From contig JAFKLL010000023.1 in NCBI GenBank assembly GCA_017304845.1, positions 1-53,015 of the forward strand: DNA of 53,015 nt. The letters are read 5' to 3'. Positions 14,565-22,401 of the stretch are shown here, one piece after another. Under the pieces are notes generated by a model. That model searched no databases and was not told where the DNA came from. It saw only the letters and a list, made by a program, of their open reading frames with translations. A program made the translations under genes and the position numbers. Within the stretch, counting starts at the first letter, position 1. Every line of letters starts with the position of its first letter. The DNA comes from Solirubrobacterales bacterium. GTDB lineage: Bacteria > Actinomycetota > Thermoleophilia > Solirubrobacterales > 70-9.

Positions 14565-15791
14565 GGTCAGCTCGGTCACCTCGGCGAGCGTGTCGTCGCT
14601 CGAGTCCTTGGACGGCCGCAGGAAGTTCTTCGCCTTGCCGAGCAGACCGCCCGCGGTCGATGCCGCGGACCTGGCGATGCCGCCCGGCACGGACGTGACC
14701 TGGTCCCCGAAGTCGTTCGGGAGCGAGAGGCGGATGACCTTCTTCCAGGCCGAGGCGACCTGCTTCGGCAGCGGCCCTTCGGCGTAGGGCAGGTCGTAGC
14801 GCTCGAAGATCTCCTTGACCTGCGGGGAGATCTCCTGGTACCTGTTGCTGGGCAGGTCCGGGAAGAGGTGATGCTCGATCTGGAAAGAGAGGTTCCCGGT
14901 CATCATGTGCATCGCCGGAGAGCCCGAGATGTTCGCGGCGCCGAGCATCTGCCGGACGTACCAGTCGGCCCTGGTCTCCCCGTCGATCGAGGTCTTCTCG
15001 AAGGTGGCGACGCCCTCGGGGAAGTGGCCGCACATGATCACCGAGTGGGTCCAGAGGTTCCGGGCGAGGTTCGCCGTCACGTTCGCCATGAACGTGGTCG
15101 GCGCCGACGGCCCCGAGAGCAGCGGGTGGACCACGTAGTCCTTCTTCATCTGAGCCCGGATCTTCTTCATGACCTGCTTCGCCTTGAGCTGGAACTCCGG
15201 GTTCTCCTTGCGGCCCTTCCAGTTCTTGCCGAGCTGGAGGTCGTAGGCGGCGATGCTGTACTCGAAGAGGAAGGCGTTGATCAGGTTCCAGGCCGGCTGG
15301 CCCAGGTAGAACGGGACCCAGCGCTGATCCTCATCGACGCGCATGATCCCGTAGCCCAGATCGTGGTCCTTGCCGATCACGTTCGTGTACGTGTGGTGGA
15401 TCTCGTTGTGGGAGTGCTTCCAGAGGTCGGCGGGCGAGGCGTTGTCCCACTCCCAGGTGGTCGAGTGGATCTTCGGGTCCCTCATCCAGTCCCACTGACC
15501 GTGCATGACGTTGTGCCCGATCTCCATGTTCTCGAGGATCTTCGCGACCGTCAGGCCCGCGGTCCCGACCAGCCAGGCCGGCGGGAACAGCGAGAAGAGC
15601 AGCACGCCGCGGCTGCCGAGCTCGAGCTTGCGCTGCGAGTCGATCACCTTGCGGATGTAAGCGGCGTCCTCCTCGCCCCTGGTGTCCAGCACCTCCTGCC
15701 GGATCGCGTCGAGCTCACGGCCGATCTGCTCGATGTCCTCCCGGGAGAGGTGAGCGAGGGGGTTCTCGGGGTCTTTCTGAATCGCGGTCAT
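14538..15791 (-). CDS. desA3: DesA3-type acyl desaturase
   Basis: The 417-residue protein carries the three histidine boxes of membrane fatty-acid desaturases: GHNVMHGQWDW, WKHSHNEIHHTYTNV and SFQIEHHLFPDLP. The hydrophobic segments are few and short, and the order matches Mycobacterium DesA3, a delta-9 stearoyl-CoA desaturase. The reductase needed to supply electrons is encoded directly upstream (7-base gap), as in mycobacteria. A C-terminal polar extension of about 60 residues after the last box is longer than needed for catalysis. The gene ends inside the 3' end of the convergent arsenite exporter. Confidence 0.88.
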   Translation of the reverse strand: MTAIQKDPENPLAHLSREDIEQIGRELDAIRQEVLDTRGEEDAAYIRKVIDSQRKLELGSRGVLLFSLFPPAWLVGTAGLTVAKILENMEIGHNVMHGQWDWMRDPKIHSTTWEWDNASPADLWKHSHNEIHHTYTNVIGKDHDLGYGIMRVDEDQRWVPFYLGQPAWNLINAFLFEYSIAAYDLQLGKNWKGRKENPEFQLKAKQVMKKIRAQMKKDYVVHPLLSGPSAPTTFMANVTANLARNLWTHSVIMCGHFPEGVATFEKTSIDGETRADWYVRQMLGAANISGSPAMHMMTGNLSFQIEHHLFPDLPSNRYQEISPQVKEIFERYDLPYAEGPLPKQVASAWKKVIRLSLPNDFGDQVTSVPGGIARSAASTAGGLLGKAKNFLRPSKDSSDDTLAEVTELTSAGERMAA

Positions 15792-15798
15792 TCGTTCC

Positions 15799-16890
15799 TC
15801 AACGTTCGATTTGGCAGTTGCCGGCAGCCGCCGACACGCAGGTCTGGATCAGGACTTCCTCGCCGTCGGTGGCGGTGGTGATCTCGCCGTTTCGGAGATC
15901 GCGGACCGCGCCCTCGCGCAGCGGCGAGACGCAGCCGAAGCAGATGCCCATGCGGCAGCCGGAGGGCATCAGGACGCCGGCCTCCTCCCCCACGTCGAGG
16001 ATCGGCGTCGCGCCGTCGGCCTCGACCGTCGCATCGGTCTCGGTGAAGGTGACCGTGCCGCCGTCGCCGGTGACGACGACGCTGGGACGGAACCGTTCCG
16101 TGTGGAGTCGGTGGCGCAGCCCGATCTCGTCCAGGTGGCTCTCGATCGAGTCGAGCATCCCGGTCGGGCCGCAGGCCCAGATCTCGCGCCGGTCCAGGTC
16201 CGGGACCATGGCGCCCAGGTTGGCCGGGTTCAGCATGCCGACCTCGTCGGTGTGGAGCTCGACCAGCTCGATCCGGCCTTCCTCGGCCAACGCCCGCAGC
16301 TCCCGTCCGAAGACGACGTCGCGCCCGGTCGGTGCGGAGTGGATCAGGACCACGTCGTCGAGCAGGTCGGCCGCGCCGCGCAGCATCCCCATGACGGGCG
16401 TGATGCCGCTGCCGGCCGTGAGGAAGAGCGCCCGCTCCCGGCGGGTCGCTCCAAGCGTGAACTCGCCGCAGGCCTGGTCGAGGTGGACGATCGTGCCGGT
16501 CGGCACCTCGTGGACGAGGTGGTTGCTGACCAGGCCGTCCTCGATCGCCTTGACGGTGATCGAGATCCTGCCGTCCTCGCGGTCGGGGGACGAAGTGAGC
16601 GAGTAGGCCCGCCACTGACGGACCCCGCGGACGTCGACCCCGAGCCGGACGTACTGGCCGGGGACATGCCCTTTCCAACCCCGCCCCGGTTCGATCACCA
16701 GTGTCGCCGAGTCCTGGGTCTCCGGCAGTACCGAGACGATCCTGCCGCGCAGGTCGGCGGAGGACGCCAGCGGATCGACGAGGTCGATGTAGTCGGCGGG
16801 AAGGAGCGGGGTCGCGACCATCTCGGCGACCCTCATCGCTCGCCCACGGACGGCGGACATCGCTGAGCGGACGGGCATCTGGACTGGCAT
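15799..16890 (-). CDS. Ferredoxin reductase with 2Fe-2S domain, desaturase partner
   Basis: The 363-residue protein has an FAD-binding barrel (WRAYSLTSSPD), a NAD(P)-binding domain (LFLTAGSGITPVMGML and IWACGPTGMLDSI) and a C-terminal plant-type ferredoxin with CRMGICFGC (C-x4-C-x2-C) and a distant fourth Cys in IQTCVSAAAGNC. It resembles the Rv3230c oxidoreductase that feeds electrons from NADPH to DesA3. It is seven bases upstream of the desaturase, so they form an operon. The regulator gene at 16996 is divergent and could control it. Confidence 0.88.
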   Translation of the reverse strand: MPVQMPVRSAMSAVRGRAMRVAEMVATPLLPADYIDLVDPLASSADLRGRIVSVLPETQDSATLVIEPGRGWKGHVPGQYVRLGVDVRGVRQWRAYSLTSSPDREDGRISITVKAIEDGLVSNHLVHEVPTGTIVHLDQACGEFTLGATRRERALFLTAGSGITPVMGMLRGAADLLDDVVLIHSAPTGRDVVFGRELRALAEEGRIELVELHTDEVGMLNPANLGAMVPDLDRREIWACGPTGMLDSIESHLDEIGLRHRLHTERFRPSVVVTGDGGTVTFTETDATVEADGATPILDVGEEAGVLMPSGCRMGICFGCVSPLREGAVRDLRNGEITTATDGEEVLIQTCVSAAAGNCQIER

Positions 16891-16930
16891 GAGCCACAGA
16901 CTGCCTTATGCGAAGAGAACTATCTTGCCG

Positions 16931-16997
16931 GTATCGGTCGAAACTTGATCGTTGTTTTTATTCATAAAGAACAGTTTTCGGAGTAGTATCGGCCGAT
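16931..16997. promoter_or_regulatory. PucR-type promoter region with direct repeats and a palindrome
   Basis: GTATCGGTCGA (16931-16941) and GTATCGGCCGA (16986-16996) are 55 bases apart and differ at one position. The second lies in a perfect palindrome, ATCGGCCGAT (16988-16997), that covers the start codon at 16996. TAGTAT (16984-16989), six bases before that ATG, is a leaderless -10 box; TTCATA (16961-16966) is 17 bases upstream as a weak -35. The repeat positions suit autoregulation by the adjacent PucR protein. Confidence 0.5.
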
Positions 16998-18171
16998 GTC
17001 CGATTCATCTTTGACCGTTCCCGATGCCGTCATGGAGACGCTGCGCGCCGAACTGCCGACCGTGGCGAGGTCGGCCGCCTCGGCCGTGATCGACGAGGTT
17101 CCGGCCTACAACGAGATGCGAGGACCGGAGGGAGCCACCCTCGACAGGCAGGTCGAGCTGGCGCTCAAGGGCTTCCTGCTCATCGCCTCCGGTTCGCGCT
17201 CCGACGACGCCGCCGCCCCGCTGCAGCCCGTCCTCGACGCCGCCTTCGCGCTGGGCCGGGGAGAGTTCCGCAACGGCCGCACCATGGACGTGCTCCTGTC
17301 CGCCTACCGCATCGGCGCCCGCGCGTCTTGGCGCGAGTGGTCGCGGGTCTCGATCCGCGCCGGCATCGGCATCGACCTCCTCTCCCGCTTCGCCGAGCTG
17401 ATCTTCGCCTACATCGACGAGCTCTCCGCCTCGAGCGTCGCCGGCTACACCTTCGAACGAGAGTCGAGCGAGAGATCGAGGACCCGCCGGCTCGAGGAGC
17501 TCGGACGGAAGCTCCTGACCGGCGGGCCGGTCGAGGCGCTCCAGGCGGACGCCGACCGCGCCGGCTGGGACCCGCCCGAGAACCTCTGCGCCGTCCTGAT
17601 GAGGGCGAGCAGCGCCCAGGGAGTGCGGAGCAAGATCGACAACCGCTCCCTCGTCGTCCCCGGTGAGCTTCCCGGCCTGGAGGGCGAGGACTTCCTGTTG
17701 CTGCTGGTCCCCGCCACCGCGGCCGAGAGAAGCCGTATCAAGGAGACGCTCGAGGACCGTGACGGCGTGATCGGCCCGTCCCGGCCCTGGCACGAGGCCG
17801 GCTCGTCATACACGCGGGCCCTCAAGGCGCAGAAGATCCGCCGGCCCGGAGGTCGCCTGCTGGACGCCAACGACTTCCTGATCGAGCTGGTGGTCGGAGC
17901 CGACGCGGAGGCGCTCGACGACCTCCGCCGATCGGTCCTCTCCCCTCTCGACGCGGTCCGCGCCACGACCAGGGAGAAGCTGGTCGACACGCTCCGTGCC
18001 TGGCTTCTCCACCAGGGGCGCCGCGAGGAGATCGCCTCGGCCCTGCACATCCACCCGCAGACCGTGAGGTATCGCATGGGCCAGATCCGGGACCTGTACG
18101 GGGACCGACTCGACGATCCGTCCACCATCCTGGCGGCCACCGTCGCGCTGGCCGAAGGGTCGGGCGGGTAG
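16996..18171 (+). CDS. PucR/CdaR-family transcriptional regulator
   Basis: The 391-residue protein has an N-terminal helical domain (APLQPVLDAAFALGRGEFRNG, SFAELIFAYIDEL-like region), a GGDEF-related central part, and the PucR C-terminal helix-turn-helix: LRAWLLHQGRREEIASALHI followed by HPQTVRYRMGQI. These proteins regulate divergent metabolic operons; here the candidates are the ferredoxin reductase and desaturase genes that start 105 bases away on the opposite strand. The ATG has no ribosome binding site and follows a -10 box by six bases. Ligand unknown. Confidence 0.85.
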   Translation: MSDSSLTVPDAVMETLRAELPTVARSAASAVIDEVPAYNEMRGPEGATLDRQVELALKGFLLIASGSRSDDAAAPLQPVLDAAFALGRGEFRNGRTMDVLLSAYRIGARASWREWSRVSIRAGIGIDLLSRFAELIFAYIDELSASSVAGYTFERESSERSRTRRLEELGRKLLTGGPVEALQADADRAGWDPPENLCAVLMRASSAQGVRSKIDNRSLVVPGELPGLEGEDFLLLLVPATAAERSRIKETLEDRDGVIGPSRPWHEAGSSYTRALKAQKIRRPGGRLLDANDFLIELVVGADAEALDDLRRSVLSPLDAVRATTREKLVDTLRAWLLHQGRREEIASALHIHPQTVRYRMGQIRDLYGDRLDDPSTILAATVALAEGSGG

Positions 18172-18173
18172 CG

Positions 18174-21002
18174 TCAGCGCCGGTGGGGCGGTCGCAGCTT
18201 GAAGGTCGCGCGGACGGTCTTCGACGCCTGGCCCAACGGGTCCTTGGCGACAGCCTGGAGCCGGTAGCGGCCCGGCCTCATGCGCTTGAGGATCTTGGCG
18301 GGTATCCGGGTAGTGCTCGCGCCGGCCACGAGCGGCCGCTTGAACGCCCGCGCCCTGGAACGCTTGCCCAGCTGCTTGAGGCGGAACGTGACGGTCGAGG
18401 GCTCGGTCAGCTTCAACCTGATCCGCAGGGCGCGGGCCCGCTTCGCCCTGCGCGGCGTCACTCGGAGGGCGCTGAGGCCCGGGTGATCGTCGGCGAAGGT
18501 CGCCTCGACCGAGCGAGCCTCGTCCATCGTCACCGAGCACGACTCCGCGCCGGAGCAGGCGCCGCTCCATCCCGTGAAGCTCGAGCCCGCGGCGGGTTCG
18601 GCCGTCAGGGTCACCGAGGTGTGGATGTCGAAGGCGGATGAGCATTCGGCGCCGCAGTCGATGCCCGATGGGCTCGAGGAGACGGCGCCGGCCCCGTTGC
18701 CTCCGTTCGTCACGGTCAGGATCCGCTTCTGAAGCGAGAACGTGGCCGTGACGTCCCGGGCCTGGTCGACCGTCACCTCACAGGTGGCTTCGGAACCGGA
18801 GCAGGCGCCGCCCCAGCCGACGAAGTCCGAGTCCTGGTCCGCGGTCGCCGTGAGGGTCACGACGGTGCCGTAGTCGTACTGGCGCGAACAGTCGGGGCCG
18901 CAGACGTCGCCGAGGTCGGATGAGACCAGGCCTCCCCCGTTCCCTTGCCTGGTCACCGTCAGCGCGTGCTTCTCGAGCGTGAACGTGGCCTCGGTCGCCC
19001 GTGCCTGGTCCATGGTGACCGTGCAAGGCCCGGTCCCGGAGCAGTCGCCGGTCCAGCCGGCGAACTCCGATCCCGTGGCCGGGTCGGCCGTGAGCGTCAC
19101 CGCCGTCCCGTAGTCGAAGTCGGCACCGCAGGTGGTTCCGCAGTCGATCCCGGCGGGGCCGGAGGTCACCGCCCCGGAACCGTTGCCGGAGCTGGACACC
19201 CCCAGGTGACGTTTCTCCAGCGGGAAGGAGGCCACCACGTCCCGGACCTGGTCCATGGTCACGGTGCAGGTCGAGGTTCCGGTGCAGGGTCCGCTCCAGC
19301 CGGCGAACTCAGAGTTCGGCCCGGGCGTCGCGGTCAGGGTGACGACGGTGCCGTAGTCGTGATTCGAGCTGCAGGTCGGGCCGCAGTTGATGCCGCCCGG
19401 CGAGGAGGTCACGGTGCCGCTGCCCGTGCCCTGCTTGGTCACGTTGAGGGTGCGCTTCTGGAGGACGAACTCGACCTCCGCGTAACGGTCCTGGTCCATC
19501 GTGACCTGGCAGTCCTCGTAGGCCGGGACGGCCTGGCAGGCCCCGCCCCAGTCGGTGAAGTCGGAGCCGGGATCCCCGGTCGGCTTCAGCGTCACCACGG
19601 TGCCGTAGTCGAACTGGGCTTCCACGTAGTCGCAGCCCGGTCCGCAGGTGATCCCGGCCGGATAGTCGATGCCGGCCGGATCCGAGACGACCGTGCCCGA
19701 CCCGTTCTCGAACTTGGCCAGGCTCAGGGTCCGCTTCTCCAGGGTGAACTGCGCCTGCACCTCCTGGACCTGGTCCATGGTCACCGTGCAGGTGCCGGTC
19801 CCGGAACAGGGCCCGTCCCAGCCGGTGAAGTCGGAGCCGACCGCGGGGTCGGCGCTCAAGGTCACCTCTGTGCCGTAGGCGAGATCGCTCTGGCAGTCGG
19901 TCCCGCAGTCGATGCCGGCGGCCGACGAGGTGACGGTGCCCTGGCCGTTGCCGGTCTTCTCGACGCTCAGGTTGCGCGGGCCGAAGGCGAAGCGGGCCGA
20001 GACGATCCGGGTGCCGCTCAGGGTCGTGGTGCAGGTGGGCGAGGTGCTGCCGGTGCAGCCCTGGATCCACTGCTGGAACACGGTGCCGGGCGCGGGATGG
20101 GCGGTCATGGTGACCGGCTGGTTCTCGCCGAAGTCGGCGAAGCAGCTCTGGGTCTCCCGGTCGCTGTAGTCGGTGTGGCAGTCGATGCCCGCCGGTGAGG
20201 AGGTGATGTAGCCGTCCCCCACCCCGACCGCCGATGCGTTCAGCCGCTGGGTCTGGGTGACGCTGTAGTTGACGGTCGCGGTGCCGTTGCCGGTCCGGAC
20301 GCCGCCCGCGGTGAGGAATCCGGGTGGGCCGTAGCTCGAACCACCGCCACCGGGGCCGCCGTTGCCGTATCCGGGGATGCTGCCGCCCCCGCCGTAGTAG
20401 CCGCCCCCGCCGCCGCTCGGTCCTCCTGAGCCTCCCTGGCCCAGCGTGCCGCCGGGTGATCCGCCGGAGGACTGTGTGCCTCCGCTGCCGGAGGGCGAGC
20501 ATCCGGTGTCGTTGCCGGAGCCGCCGACGAGACCTCCGCCGTACCCTCCGACCGCGATCACGGTCACCGAGTTGTTGAGGCAGCTGAACCCGCCGCCGCC
20601 ACCGCCGCCGGCCACCAGCACCCGGTCCGTGAGCTCGGTCCCGCCGATCCGGATGTCGGTCGCGCCACCGCCTCCGTAGCCGCCGTCGCCGCCGCCGTTG
20701 AAACCACCGCCGTTGGCGAATCCGACCCCACCGACCATGAAGGTGATCGGCGTGTTCGGCGTCACGGGCATGGTGATGTTGGCCCAACCGCCCTTGCCTT
20801 CCACGGCGCTGCTGCCGGGACCGAAGCCCCTGCCCGCGGCGCCGTAGAGATCGAAGGTGGCCGAGGTGACGCCGTAGGGAACGGTCCAGGTCTGGGCTCC
20901 GCCGGTGTAGTCGAAGGTCTGGGTGGCCGCCGACGCGGGCGACGGCAGCGCCATCGCCAGCAGCACCGCGAATCCCCCAGCCATCCTCCCTAGCTTCCCC
21001 AT
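18174..21002 (-). CDS. Giant secreted repeat protein: Gly-rich domain plus seven beta repeats
   Basis: The 942-residue protein has a signal peptide (MAGGFAVLLAMALPSPASA), then a glycine-rich domain of about 150 residues (GGGGFSCLNNSV, GGGGYYGGGGSIPGYGNGG). It continues with seven tandem units of about 80 residues, each with Cys pairs and a core like SSPAGIDCG, YGTVVTLTA, F-x-GW-x-G-x-CSG and TVTMDQ, the InlB-type bacterial repeat. The C-terminal 100 residues are a basic Ig-like module (PSTVTFRLKQLGKR). ATG at 21002 is chosen; an earlier one at 21044 would put 14 extra residues before the signal peptide. Likely a wall-bound or released adhesin; it ends two bases from the regulator gene. Confidence 0.8.
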   Translation of the reverse strand: MGKLGRMAGGFAVLLAMALPSPASAATQTFDYTGGAQTWTVPYGVTSATFDLYGAAGRGFGPGSSAVEGKGGWANITMPVTPNTPITFMVGGVGFANGGGFNGGGDGGYGGGGATDIRIGGTELTDRVLVAGGGGGGGFSCLNNSVTVIAVGGYGGGLVGGSGNDTGCSPSGSGGTQSSGGSPGGTLGQGGSGGPSGGGGGYYGGGGSIPGYGNGGPGGGGSSYGPPGFLTAGGVRTGNGTATVNYSVTQTQRLNASAVGVGDGYITSSPAGIDCHTDYSDRETQSCFADFGENQPVTMTAHPAPGTVFQQWIQGCTGSTSPTCTTTLSGTRIVSARFAFGPRNLSVEKTGNGQGTVTSSAAGIDCGTDCQSDLAYGTEVTLSADPAVGSDFTGWDGPCSGTGTCTVTMDQVQEVQAQFTLEKRTLSLAKFENGSGTVVSDPAGIDYPAGITCGPGCDYVEAQFDYGTVVTLKPTGDPGSDFTDWGGACQAVPAYEDCQVTMDQDRYAEVEFVLQKRTLNVTKQGTGSGTVTSSPGGINCGPTCSSNHDYGTVVTLTATPGPNSEFAGWSGPCTGTSTCTVTMDQVRDVVASFPLEKRHLGVSSSGNGSGAVTSGPAGIDCGTTCGADFDYGTAVTLTADPATGSEFAGWTGDCSGTGPCTVTMDQARATEATFTLEKHALTVTRQGNGGGLVSSDLGDVCGPDCSRQYDYGTVVTLTATADQDSDFVGWGGACSGSEATCEVTVDQARDVTATFSLQKRILTVTNGGNGAGAVSSSPSGIDCGAECSSAFDIHTSVTLTAEPAAGSSFTGWSGACSGAESCSVTMDEARSVEATFADDHPGLSALRVTPRRAKRARALRIRLKLTEPSTVTFRLKQLGKRSRARAFKRPLVAGASTTRIPAKILKRMRPGRYRLQAVAKDPLGQASKTVRATFKLRPPHRR

Positions 21003-21074
21003 CACTTCCCGACGATACCCAACGGTCATCGGAAAGACAAGCACGGTCGGCGACCCACCTCAGGAGTCACACCG

Positions 21075-21087
21075 GAGTGTTACACTC
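21075..21087. promoter_or_regulatory. Palindrome in front of the antitoxin gene
   Basis: GAGTGT-T-ACACTC is a perfect inverted repeat ending five bases before the ATG of the ribbon-helix-helix antitoxin at 21093. It overlaps the expected ribosome binding position. Autorepression by the antitoxin or the toxin-antitoxin complex at such a site is usual for this class. Confidence 0.5.
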
Positions 21088-21092
21088 GGAAG

Positions 21093-21404
21093 ATGCCGAC
21101 CAAACACCAGCGGATCGCGGTCGTGGTCGACCCGGAGCTCTCTGACGCCCTCGCAGCGGCGGCGGAGAGGCTCCCTCACCGGAGCCGCGCTTCCTTGCTT
21201 CGCGAGCTGGCCATGGAGGGAGCCCTTCAACTCCAGCGCCGGGAGCCGTCTCCGATCGATGCGCTCCTGGCCGTCCCCGATGTTCGCGCGGCCAAGTCGG
21301 ACATCCGTGAGTTCATTCGCCACAACCCTCCCGCCCCGGCGTCGCCCGAGAGCCCCCACGGACTCTCCGAGGCCCTGGAAGAGCAACGTGAGGATCGCCT
21401 TTGA
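21093..21404 (+). CDS. Ribbon-helix-helix antitoxin
   Basis: The 103-residue protein begins HQRIAVVVDPELSDALAAAA, a beta strand and first helix of the RHH fold, then SRASLLRELAMEGAL, the second helix. The C-terminal half, less conserved, holds the toxin-binding part (PIDALLAVPDVRAAKSD). The gene is followed with a four-base overlap by a PIN-domain toxin, the standard antitoxin-first order. A palindrome just upstream supports autoregulation. Confidence 0.8.
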   Translation: MPTKHQRIAVVVDPELSDALAAAAERLPHRSRASLLRELAMEGALQLQRREPSPIDALLAVPDVRAAKSDIREFIRHNPPAPASPESPHGLSEALEEQREDRL

Positions 21405-21805
21405 GCGATCTCGGACCGGCCCTGTACGTCGACGCGTCCGCGCTCGTGAAGCTGGTCAAGACGGAGCCCGAGACCGCCGACCTGAGTGAGCTCGTCACCG
21501 CCAGCGAACTGCATCTGACCTCGTCCGAGATCGTGGAGGTCGAGCTGTTGCGAGCGGTCCGCCGCCACGAACCGGCACTGCTCCGGCGGGCGTGGGAAAT
21601 CCTCGACGGCCTGATCATGATCCCGTTCACCGGCTCCATCCGAGCCCGTGCCCGCAGCATCGACCCCGCCTCGGTGCGATCGCTGGACGCGATCCACGTC
21701 GCCACCGCAATCGAGATCCGCCCCCATCTCAACTCCCTGCTGACCTATGACGAGCGCATGATCGAAGCCGCCTCGTCCTGCGGCATCCCTGTGACACGTC
21801 CGTAA
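21401..21805 (+). CDS. PIN-domain toxin (VapC-like ribonuclease)
   Basis: The 134-residue protein has the PIN acidic residues: Asp in YVDASALVKL, Glu in SSEIVEVELLRAV, Asp in RSLDAIHVATA and Asp in LLTYDERMIEA. PIN toxins cleave RNA in a Mg-dependent way. TTG at 21401 overlaps the antitoxin stop (TTGA), giving translational coupling. The last bases of the gene overlap the first arm of the operator-like repeats in front of the TetR gene. Confidence 0.85.
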   Translation: MSDLGPALYVDASALVKLVKTEPETADLSELVTASELHLTSSEIVEVELLRAVRRHEPALLRRAWEILDGLIMIPFTGSIRARARSIDPASVRSLDAIHVATAIEIRPHLNSLLTYDERMIEAASSCGIPVTRP

Positions 21806-21828
21806 CCTTCTGTTACGCTGATGTAACA
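21802..21828. promoter_or_regulatory. Nested palindromes before the TetR gene
   Basis: GTAAC-CTTCT-GTTAC (21802-21816) and TGTTAC-GCTGAT-GTAACA (21811-21828) share the middle GTTAC. The second is a perfect inverted repeat ending at the base before the GTG start of the TetR gene at 21829. Such a position would block both transcription and translation of the TetR-exporter pair, and fits autoregulation. Confidence 0.6.
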
Positions 21829-22401
21829 GTGAAGGCCCTGCTCGAAAGAGAACGTCTGGAGTTCATCCGTGACCGGCTCGGTGACCGCCGATGGCATGAG
21901 CTGAGCATCGAGGAGCTCGCCTCCGCCGCCGGGCTCTCCCGCATGACCCTCCACCGGCGCGGGATCAGCAAGGACGACCTTCGCGACGCCCTCACCCAGC
22001 TGCTGGCCGAGGAGCACAAGGAATGCGTCGTCCCCGCCCTCACGGCGCCCGGCGACGCCAAGGACCGCCTGCGGACCGCCCTCGAAGGCGTCTGCCGCGT
22101 CGACGAGCGCTACCTCGGCCTGCTCGAGGCCCTGGGCGACAACATCGCCCCGGTCTTCCACGAGGAAGGCGAAGGCGAGGTCCTGACCAAGGGCGCCTTC
22201 ATCGACGCGGTCAGGCGCATCCTCGAGGACGGCGAGCGCGAGGGCACCCTGGACTGCGGCCCCGGCGCCGCCGAGACCGCGACGCTGCTGCTCAACGCGA
22301 CCAGCTGGACCTACCAGCACATGCGCATCGGCCACCACTGGAGCGAGGAGACGGCCCGCGGGCGCGTGGTCGATCTGCTCGTCGCCGGGGTCAGCAAGTG
22401 A
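21829..22401 (+). CDS. TetR-family repressor
   Basis: The 190-residue protein starts with a short N-terminus and the helix-turn-helix LSIEELASAAGLSRMTLHRR, then a helical ligand domain. GTG at 21829 directly abuts a palindrome that is the likely operator. Its stop overlaps the start of the downstream exporter gene (GTGA), making a two-gene operon in which the repressor probably senses a substrate of the exporter. Confidence 0.85.
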   Translation: MKALLERERLEFIRDRLGDRRWHELSIEELASAAGLSRMTLHRRGISKDDLRDALTQLLAEEHKECVVPALTAPGDAKDRLRTALEGVCRVDERYLGLLEALGDNIAPVFHEEGEGEVLTKGAFIDAVRRILEDGEREGTLDCGPGAAETATLLLNATSWTYQHMRIGHHWSEETARGRVVDLLVAGVSK

